This document shows, in pieces, positions 28,620 to 34,756 of a stretch of 34,756 nt of DNA. This DNA comes from Planctomycetes bacterium RBG_16_43_13. Its GTDB lineage: Bacteria; Planctomycetota; MHYJ01. The stretch's first letter is position 1. Each line of letters begins with the position of its first letter. The stretch lies in the NCBI GenBank assembly GCA_001828445.1, contig MHYJ01000060.1:1-34756 (forward strand), written 5' to 3'. A program made the translations under genes and the position numbers. The notes below the pieces were generated by a model. It ran no database searches, was not told where the DNA came from, and saw only the letters and a program-made list of their open reading frames with translations.

Positions 28620-30518
28620 TTATGTTGTTAATGCGTCCAACATGGCCGCAAAACTTTCTACGTGCCTCAGTATAATGTCTATATCCTGAAGCAGTCTCAC
28701 TCTGAGCGTTCCTGCTGCTCCCCCTGTATACGGATCCACCAGAACGTCAACAGTACCCCATTCGCCGATTGTTAAATCTCCCCAGTTACCGTAAATGATA
28801 GCTGAGCAGACTTCAGAGGCTGATCCCTTAGTAAGATTAGACGGTACCTGATTGGTGACGCCGGCCCTGGAGCCGCCGAAATTGGTCATCCCATCTACGT
28901 CAGGGAACGATGGACATACAAACTGAGCAGTACTGCTCGCCTTCTCCGTAGTCATCAGCTTGCCAACCGCCTTAGTATTTGTGAGGAAACCCAGAGAACC
29001 AAACGCAGCGTTATCGTTTGCGACCTCGCTCCACAGCGATACTATGTGCGCCCATGTTGGAGCCGCCCCGTTTGTGCCGCCGGCTACGGAACCGATGCCG
29101 GTTGTATTGATAATGCCAAGTGGCTCTCCGGCTACACCCTGACCCTTGATTGCCGCCATGTCAATCGCCATAGCGAGTACGGTTGCAAGGTCGGTACGGA
29201 CAAACCCCTCCACTTCAATGCTTGACTGCATCAGGAGTTTTCGGCTGATGTCTGTGTATGCCCCGACGGTCTTCGGTGTCATGGCTAACTGTCCAAGCGT
29301 CTGCTGGCTCTCTGGAGGCGCTCCATTCTCGCCCACCCAGTATGCAGTTGCTCCTCCGGTCTGCCTGGGGATTGCTATGTCGCCCACTAAGCCACCGAGA
29401 ACATTAGCCCCCATACGGCGAACCATCATCCTGCTTCTGAGCAACTCAATAAATGAGGCCGCAAGCAGTTCCGTTACTACCGTAGCGCCGCCACCAGCAA
29501 ACGATCCCTTTGTCAAGTCCCTCTTCTGAACATCCCTCGGAATGAATAACCCCTGCGGATCTCTCCTGAATTTCTTCGCTACAGCATCAGAACACTCCTT
29601 CTCGAATGGAGCCAGTCTGAAATCTCTGGTGGCAAGAGCGTTGATGGCCCTTACTATACTGAACTCCCTGGCCTCTTTGTCGCTTAACCCAATCCCTGGA
29701 TCAGGTGTCTGAACGGCATGCAGCTTCTTCCTGTAAACCTCTTCCAGGACAATAGTCCTGAACTCCTCAAGCGGTGTACCCGCCTCGATATGCTTCCTTG
29801 CAAGCTCATGACACTTGTGCTGCTCGCCTATGGCCAGCATTTCCTTTGTCCTGCCCTGCTCTGCCTTTCTCGCCTCATTTTTGACATCCTCTACATTGAC
29901 CGGTGTTGATTTTCTGCAAGAGCAAACTTCCCCTTCCTGCAAATCTCTTTTGCAGTGTTCGCATTTATGCATTTCTTTTTCCTCCCTGTTAGTGATTGTT
30001 GTTTCGTGCTCCGCCTCTTGACCTCGCCCGACTCCGACACTCGTATCCGCCGGAATCGCTACGATACTTAACTCCAGAGGCTCCCAATCCGTAGCCCGAT
30101 AGGTCGCTACGTCGTTCTTCTCTTCCTCGAGGATCATTGAATGTATCTGATATCCCACAGATACGTTTCGCCGAATCCCCTCAGACACATCGTTAAAAAC
30201 CTCGTTGGCCAATGCGCTGTTTCCAAAGCGCACAACAGACCTTCCCTTTCGGTCTGCCCCAATTACAGCTTTCTCAACGACTCCTACCTGTTTATCTGTA
30301 TCATGACCCAGCAGTAATGCGCCGCCGCCGTTAAGTCTGCCCAACCTTGCCGACTTCGGACTGTGATCCAATATCTCAAGTCCGAACCATCTGTCAATTG
30401 GCGACTCAGAACTAAATGACACTTCAACTGTCCTGTCTTCCTTATTAATTGAATTTCGATCAAGCTCTAATGCCCTGTACAGAGTTCCGGTTTTAATTTT
30501 TCTTGTTTTGTGTGGCAT
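28620..30518 (-). CDS. Prohead protease fused to HK97-type major capsid protein
   Basis: 632 residues from ATG 30516-30518 (AGGAGG nine bases upstream). Residues 1-165 are the HK97-type prohead protease: H72 in LLLGHDTDKQ, S120 in RNVSVGY, then WEPLELSIVAIPAD. A linker with a CEHC/CSC zinc motif and helical scaffold-like delta region follows. The capsid domain starts near LTKGSFAGGG: RMMVRRMGANVLGGLVGDIA, PRQTGGATAYWVGENGAPPE, KGQGVAGEPLGIINTTGIGS. The protease trims the delta region during maturation. Protease-capsid fusions are known; the internal start at 29970 is unusual. Confidence 0.92.
   Translation of the reverse strand: MPHKTRKIKTGTLYRALELDRNSINKEDRTVEVSFSSESPIDRWFGLEILDHSPKSARLGRLNGGGALLLGHDTDKQVGVVEKAVIGADRKGRSVVRFGNSALANEVFNDVSEGIRRNVSVGYQIHSMILEEEKNDVATYRATDWEPLELSIVAIPADTSVGVGRGQEAEHETTITNREEKEMHKCEHCKRDLQEGEVCSCRKSTPVNVEDVKNEARKAEQGRTKEMLAIGEQHKCHELARKHIEAGTPLEEFRTIVLEEVYRKKLHAVQTPDPGIGLSDKEAREFSIVRAINALATRDFRLAPFEKECSDAVAKKFRRDPQGLFIPRDVQKRDLTKGSFAGGGATVVTELLAASFIELLRSRMMVRRMGANVLGGLVGDIAIPRQTGGATAYWVGENGAPPESQQTLGQLAMTPKTVGAYTDISRKLLMQSSIEVEGFVRTDLATVLAMAIDMAAIKGQGVAGEPLGIINTTGIGSVAGGTNGAAPTWAHIVSLWSEVANDNAAFGSLGFLTNTKAVGKLMTTEKASSTAQFVCPSFPDVDGMTNFGGSRAGVTNQVPSNLTKGSASEVCSAIIYGNWGDLTIGEWGTVDVLVDPYTGGAAGTLRVRLLQDIDIILRHVESFAAMLDALTT
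29970..29986 (-). promoter_or_regulatory. Internal ribosome site and start codon for free capsid protein
   Basis: Minus strand GGGAGG (29981-29986), eight bases, then ATG at 29970-29972, in frame with the fusion. Initiation here would give a 450-residue capsid precursor beginning MHKCEHCKRD, without protease. Confidence 0.5.
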
Positions 30519-31959
30519 TTTCTGCACCTCCTGTATTAACCTTCTCCTGTGTGAAGCTAAGCCCATACGTTGCAGCCAATTCTTCCTCTTGTTTTAGTTG
30601 CTCAAAAACTTCCTCAAGATCAAAGCCCTGCTCCGCCACGACCTGCGACCTTGTCTTAAGGCCATTGTTGATAGCGTCCACGCTTGCCTTCACGTCTTTC
30701 AGCGGGTCCACCCACTGCCAACCTCGCACATTCCAATGGGGTGAATTGAACTTCGTAAACTTATCCGTCGGGAGCGGGATTGCTCCTGATAGTAAGGCCA
30801 TTCTCAGCCAGCCCTCAAATACAGGCTGACAGAAGGATTCAATCATCCATGACTGATTAATTTTCCACTGGTCTCTCTCCTCGATGCCCCCAGACCTGAT
30901 GCTTGAATAATTCACAGATTCCAAGTCGGAGGCGAGTGAATTGTATGATATTAATAATCCGCTCGCTACCCCCCGGAGCATTGCCTTAATAAAAAACGGG
31001 AAATTACCTGCAGGATGAGTTGGATCGAACTCCTTAAAGTCAGTTCCGCGAGGAAGTTGATTGAATGTCCCGGGTTCTGCATCTGTGATAATGCTTCCTT
31101 TATCGTCTACGTCATCCCCCATAAACCCATCTCCATCCGGGGATGTGAAAAACCCCATTTTTGACGCACCCAAACGTGCCCCCACAAGCTCTGCCTCTTC
31201 ATAGCCGGCAATCATATTGAGTCTCGTCATCGCTGTGTGCATCCACGGGACGCCACGAGATTGACCGGGCCGCTCTACCACGAAACCGTGAATGATGTCT
31301 TCCGCATGGATTCTTTCGTAAGTCCGGCCATGCCTGCAATAAGTAGCATCTCCGGGATGTTTCGTAAGGATGTGGTATGCCGTAGGTCGCTGATACTTAT
31401 CGAACTCGATTCCCATCTTGATATAATTTCCATCCCTAAGTTCTTCATTATAATTTTCGTCAAGGTAGTCCGCCTCCAGGAATTGAAGCGCAAAACTAAA
31501 CTCATTTTTGAAGCCCTTGACCATTCTGACCAATACCTCACCGTCCCGTGCTACTGTTTCAATAAATAATTTTTGTTGATCAAGGTGCGACAACCTTCCG
31601 CTGACATCTGCAGTCTCTTTTCTGCTCCACAAAAAAAACGCCTCTTCAATTATGTCGTTAGCCTTCTTGTCCAGTTTCCCAGAGGAATTTTGAGATTTAT
31701 TTTGGAATGTGATCCCAGTAGGCCCTACAACGTTTGCAACGCACATCTTGAAATATTTCCTCGCATAGTCATTGTTTCTTGCCAGATCACGGCTCCTTGA
31801 GCGCATAGTGGCAAGTGAGTACCGTAATTCCTCGTCAGCGCTCCTGTAACTCAGCGCCCAGTCTGCGGTAAGTCTGTCTATAGAGGCTGCCTGATAATTT
31901 CTCTTCCTGCCCTTCTTCTCGTACCCTAATAGCCCTGTAATCGTTTTTATTATCCTCAA
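30493..31959 (-). CDS. Portal protein, lambda gpB family
   Basis: 488 residues. Family features: RSRSRDLARNNDYARKYFKM (about 53-72), NVVGPTGITFQNKS, DGEVLVRMVKGFKNEFSFAL, FLEADYLDENYN, IHAEDIIHGFVVERPGQSRG then VPWMHTAMTRLNMIAGYEEA, and SYNSLASDLESVNYSSIRSG. Twelve copies form the ring through which DNA enters and to which the tail attaches. It overlaps the protease-capsid gene by 26 bases and the gpW-like gene by four. Confidence 0.93.
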   Translation of the reverse strand: MRIIKTITGLLGYEKKGRKRNYQAASIDRLTADWALSYRSADEELRYSLATMRSRSRDLARNNDYARKYFKMCVANVVGPTGITFQNKSQNSSGKLDKKANDIIEEAFFLWSRKETADVSGRLSHLDQQKLFIETVARDGEVLVRMVKGFKNEFSFALQFLEADYLDENYNEELRDGNYIKMGIEFDKYQRPTAYHILTKHPGDATYCRHGRTYERIHAEDIIHGFVVERPGQSRGVPWMHTAMTRLNMIAGYEEAELVGARLGASKMGFFTSPDGDGFMGDDVDDKGSIITDAEPGTFNQLPRGTDFKEFDPTHPAGNFPFFIKAMLRGVASGLLISYNSLASDLESVNYSSIRSGGIEERDQWKINQSWMIESFCQPVFEGWLRMALLSGAIPLPTDKFTKFNSPHWNVRGWQWVDPLKDVKASVDAINNGLKTRSQVVAEQGFDLEEVFEQLKQEEELAATYGLSFTQEKVNTGGAENATQNKKN

Positions 31960-32513
31960 CGGAACCTCGTCAATATTTTCCCACCGGTTGCTAACCCGTT
32001 CTTGATTTTCTCCGCCCTCTGCTCTGCGATATATTCAGCCTTGTAGCGGTCCCGTAAAACCAAAAGCTCCTGCACTGTCCTTCTCTGGAGAATTCTCCCC
32101 GCTATCGTCATTGATGCCTGCTCTTTAGTGGCCGTTCCTTCAATGGTCGCTTCAATCGCATCCAGTACCCTCTTCACGTGTGACCGGCCATCGTATATTC
32201 CGGTCACGCCCTCAAGGTTTGTCAGCACCTTGATCGTCCCAGAGTCAACCTGGTACCGTTCCGATGCCTTAGAAACATACGCCGTCCACCAATAATTCCC
32301 GGAAGCCCACACTACTGTTGCGGCAGCCGTGATGATGACAGAGAAATTATCTCCGTCCGCCGTTGCTGTGATGTTCTGAACTGACGGCCCGCGGAGGACA
32401 TACTTGAGCGTCCATGCACTCGCCGGATAATCGGCGGACAGGTCAGTACGTTTCCACTTGACTGTATCCCCTGCGATAATCTCGGTTGGCTCTGTTTCCT
32501 GTATATCCATCAA
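31956..32513 (-). CDS. gpW-like connector protein with N-terminal beta domain
   Basis: 185 residues. The N-terminal part (EIIAGDTVKWKRTDLSADYP, ASAWTLKYVLRG) is an Ig-like beta domain. The C-terminal part (HVKRVLDAIEATIEGTATKE, RILQRRTVQELLVLRDRYKA, GLATGGKILTRF) matches the small connector proteins encoded just before lambda-type portals. It probably seals the portal after DNA packaging. The fusion with an Ig-like domain is common in environmental phages. Confidence 0.65.
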   Translation of the reverse strand: MMDIQETEPTEIIAGDTVKWKRTDLSADYPASAWTLKYVLRGPSVQNITATADGDNFSVIITAAATVVWASGNYWWTAYVSKASERYQVDSGTIKVLTNLEGVTGIYDGRSHVKRVLDAIEATIEGTATKEQASMTIAGRILQRRTVQELLVLRDRYKAEYIAEQRAEKIKNGLATGGKILTRFR

Positions 32514-32523
32514 CCTATCTCCC

Positions 32524-32841
32524 TTACGTGAGAGCTGTCCTGACTTTCTCCGAAATCAGGTCAAGGCATCTGATAATCTTTCCACCTGAATCTGTAATCT
32601 CTACTTCAAAATCTATCGTGCCGGCAAAAAGTTCCCCAGTTAAAAACTGATATTCCGCCTGCCCATTTGTAGCCGGCGTCAAGATTGTCATCGTTTTCGT
32701 TTGCAATGTCCCGCCTGAATCTCTCCACTTCAGCTTCACTGTCGCACCCGTAAGGTTAATGACAGTACTGTCTGAATCGTTCTTGCATGTAACTTTAAGC
32801 TTTGAGCCGGTATCTCCAGCGACGAACTGATAAGATGACAT
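32524..32841 (-). CDS. BppU-N-like Ig-fold protein
   Basis: 105 residues: YQFVAGDTGSKLKVTCKNDS, VINLTGATVKLKWRDSGGTL, GQAEYQFLTGELFAGTIDFE, VEITDSGGKI. This strand pattern is that of the N-terminal Ig-like domain of baseplate upper proteins (BppU), used to mount appendages. It lies between the repeat-rich protein and the connector. Possibly a virion decoration or adaptor. Confidence 0.6.
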   Translation of the reverse strand: MSSYQFVAGDTGSKLKVTCKNDSDSTVINLTGATVKLKWRDSGGTLQTKTMTILTPATNGQAEYQFLTGELFAGTIDFEVEITDSGGKIIRCLDLISEKVRTALT

Positions 32842-33077
32842 CAGAACAAGCCCTCTTCAGTTTTATTTATGGTGAGTTCCGCATCTGCCGGTTGAGCTAC
32901 CCCATACATTACAGACTTAATCCTGACAACCTGAAAATATATTGTCCTCTCCACAATATTGAATATCTGCTTCAACGTTGCCAAAGCACCAACATATCCC
33001 TGCGAGATAATCCTGATAGCAGTTTGCCCGCCTGTATCAACGTGATAGCCCTTCGTTATGATTCCCCGGTAATCCAT
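32841..33077 (-). CDS. Small virion-region protein of unknown function
   Basis: 78 residues: MDYRGIITKGYHVDTGGQTA, IRIISQGYVGALATLKQIFN, then VERTIYFQVVRIKSVMYGVA. Beta-rich, no recognised family. It shares single-base stop/start overlaps with both neighbours, so it is translated with them. Probably structural. Confidence 0.5.
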   Translation of the reverse strand: MDYRGIITKGYHVDTGGQTAIRIISQGYVGALATLKQIFNIVERTIYFQVVRIKSVMYGVAQPADAELTINKTEEGLF

Positions 33078-34756
33078 CAGACCGGTACCCTTTCACTCAC
33101 GGAGGCGTTGTCTGTGAGGTTGAACTGCTTCAGCACCGTTACTCCATCCACCTTATACATTGTCAGGACATTGGTTGTCTTATTGATAGACCATTTCCCT
33201 AATGATTCATCCTTAATGTCAGTAATGTCCGCCCAAACGATGGTATCTGTTTTGGCCTTGATTGTTGTGCTTGTCGCTTCCTTCGCCAGCACTGCACTTG
33301 CCTCTATCTCCGCAAGGGTAGGATGACTCTGACTCTCTGAGAGAATAGAGCTTATCCCTGCATTGTCCGGAGCGGTGTAGCCTGCAGAAGATAATCTGCT
33401 GGAAATCGTAGTATCAAGGTTGGTTTTCAGTTTTACGCCGATACTGTTGGCTGTTGCAATGGCCGATTCCAGGACATCCCAAACTGACACTGCAAGCGCT
33501 GTAGAAAATGCCGTGAGTGTTCTTGTGGAATATGCCCATATATCTGCTACCAACGTCCCGAAAGATGTAAGCGTTCTTGTCCCGACAGCCCATACATCAG
33601 CAGCAGAATGCGATGAGCGTGACGATATGGTTGTATCAAGGTTAGCAGCTGTAAGTCCTGCTACAGTATTTATGGCTCCGGTAGCCGTAACATCAAGTTG
33701 CCTGTTTTGTGCAGTAGATTTCAAGGAGTTTTCTGCAAGAATATAAACCTTATCCGTTGCTGCCATAGTAAAGATACCAGGATCATACTTCAATGTAACC
33801 GTCTTTGTAGCTCCTGTGTATGCTGAAATCAAGCCAACGGCCTTCTGCGTTGCTGTAGCTGCATCCTCAATAACGATAGTGCAATTTAGGTAAGCATTGT
33901 TATCTGCGCTTCCGGCTGTGAGCGTGAAACTCGTCTGACTTGCAAGAGTGGCTATTGTTGTATCTACCATGAGTAATCTATCTGAACCGCCAGCTCCGGT
34001 TGTCCAAGCTGAATCTCCTCTATCCCTTATAGCTTGCAGTGAATCCGTAGTTCTATCATACACTGCCGTCCCGTCATCCATCATCTGGTCTATATAAGTA
34101 CCTGCTACGATTGCCGGTATACCTGTTGCAGTGCCTACGAGATGGTCGAGGTTAATATCAGCAAGGGCGGTGTCTACTTCTGAATTGACTTGAACAGGAG
34201 TTGCCCTTGAAGAAACAGTAGTATCCAGATTAGATGCTGTGAGTCCAGTGACACTACCTACTGAACCTGACACGTTACCTTGAATGTTTGATATAATATC
34301 GCCTACTATTGACCTTATAGCACCATAACCAGAACCACTTGCTTGTAAAACTATACCATCACCAGTTATTCCAGTTCCATATGCCCCAAATCCAGCACCA
34401 CCATCTTTTGTTGACCTTCCCTCAATCCCATTCCCACCAGCCGATAGAGCTTTAATCCCATGCGAACCATTACCACCACCGGCAACAGCACTAATTCCAT
34501 GCCCCGTACCATTCCCTGTTGCTGATATAGCCGGTTGATTCGCTGAAGACCTCGCCACAACAAGACCGTCACTCATGGTTGTAGTGCCGGTGACAGTTAG
34601 TGCACCTAATGTAGTTGTGCCAGAATTGCTGCCAGAGATTAGTAGCCCTCCTGCTGCACCGGCTGTCACAGAAGGAAGGAAATCAGTTTTAGTTTTTATT
34701 GCTGCCACTTCTGTGTCAACTAAGTCATCCACCGCTGTTATCATAGTAGCGAGATC
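33077..34756 (-). CDS. Repeat-rich fibre-like protein (N-terminus beyond window)
   Basis: At least 559 residues; the frame is open to base 34756 (DLAT precedes the first Met). Features: VDTEVAAIKTKTDFLPSVTA near the start, a Gly/Ser-rich part (GNGTGHGISAVAGGGNGSHG), and two or three repeats of the form GLTAANLDTTISSRSS, plus TRTLTSFGTLVADIWAYSTR. Such modules occur in long fibres of environmental phages. Its place upstream of the connector and portal, not with the tail genes, suggests a head-borne fibre or an adhesion protein. The missing 5' end leaves length and signal peptide unknown. Confidence 0.65.
   Translation of the reverse strand, partial: DLATMITAVDDLVDTEVAAIKTKTDFLPSVTAGAAGGLLISGSNSGTTTLGALTVTGTTTMSDGLVVARSSANQPAISATGNGTGHGISAVAGGGNGSHGIKALSAGGNGIEGRSTKDGGAGFGAYGTGITGDGIVLQASGSGYGAIRSIVGDIISNIQGNVSGSVGSVTGLTASNLDTTVSSRATPVQVNSEVDTALADINLDHLVGTATGIPAIVAGTYIDQMMDDGTAVYDRTTDSLQAIRDRGDSAWTTGAGGSDRLLMVDTTIATLASQTSFTLTAGSADNNAYLNCTIVIEDAATATQKAVGLISAYTGATKTVTLKYDPGIFTMAATDKVYILAENSLKSTAQNRQLDVTATGAINTVAGLTAANLDTTISSRSSHSAADVWAVGTRTLTSFGTLVADIWAYSTRTLTAFSTALAVSVWDVLESAIATANSIGVKLKTNLDTTISSRLSSAGYTAPDNAGISSILSESQSHPTLAEIEASAVLAKEATSTTIKAKTDTIVWADITDIKDESLGKWSINKTTNVLTMYKVDGVTVLKQFNLTDNASVSERVPV

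Overview
The window reads as most of the genome of a temperate, long-tailed (siphovirus-like) phage in its free, non-integrated form. The packaging genes are lambda-type (Nu1-like small and GpA-like large terminase). The head genes are a lambda-type portal and an HK97-type protease-capsid fusion. There is a tape-measure protein, a tyrosine integrase and a CI-like repressor. The host cannot be named from sequence. Signal peptides, an FN3-like start typical of Gram-negative phages, and medium base composition suggest a Gram-negative bacterium of proteobacterial or Nitrospirota/Desulfobacterota type; this is a weak inference.

Layout. Nearly everything is on the minus strand, so the operons read from high to low coordinates. 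Positions 34756-17520 hold the late structural operon: a repeat-rich protein cut by the window edge, small accessory proteins, a gpW-like connector, portal, protease-capsid, connectors (FII-like, U-like), tail tube, tail chaperones, tape measure, distal tail proteins and a 952-residue fibre. Positions 17264-17519 hold the attachment site: 50 bp identical in structure to the 3' half of a CAU-anticodon tRNA, flanked by two 19-bp direct repeats, with a near-consensus integrase promoter. The integrase follows at 16211-17263.

Positions 13963-16183 hold the lysogeny module. On the plus strand it carries a small repressor lacking a peptidase domain, a two-TM membrane protein that is a candidate superinfection-exclusion or defence factor, and a HigBA toxin-antitoxin pair. 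A consensus promoter fires leftward into the early operon. Positions 5914-13766 hold that early operon: HNH nuclease, CII-like regulator, many tiny zinc-binding or DNA-binding proteins, RecE-like exonuclease with its annealing partner, RusA, and O/P-like replication proteins. Stop and start codons overlap repeatedly (ATGA/GTGA), and this reveals genes shorter than 60 codons. Positions 2500-5917 hold a displaced minor tail protein Z gene, Nu1, GpA and an HTH gene. A strong terminator at 2367-2405 then precedes a secreted protein and the lysis region (two membrane proteins, small zinc proteins and an M15 endolysin) at 1-2344.

How it works together. The repressor and the 14314-14342 promoter form the lysis/lysogeny switch. 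Two terminators, one after the first early gene and one before the lysis genes, suggest antitermination control. The integrase uses a tRNA gene. RecE/annealing/RusA and O/P handle DNA replication, and the Nu1/GpA terminase packages DNA from a cos-type substrate. Because attP lies in the middle with phage genes on both sides, and because genes are cut at both window ends, the sequence is a circularly permuted piece of a phage genome rather than an integrated prophage with host flanks.

The most unusual points are: a shared C-terminal DPSTVFD tail on two early proteins; an internal start that would make free capsid protein from the protease-capsid fusion; a displaced Z gene; signal peptides on tail-operon proteins; a Gln in place of the catalytic His in the integrase; and a likely decayed ATPase gene next to the recombination genes.
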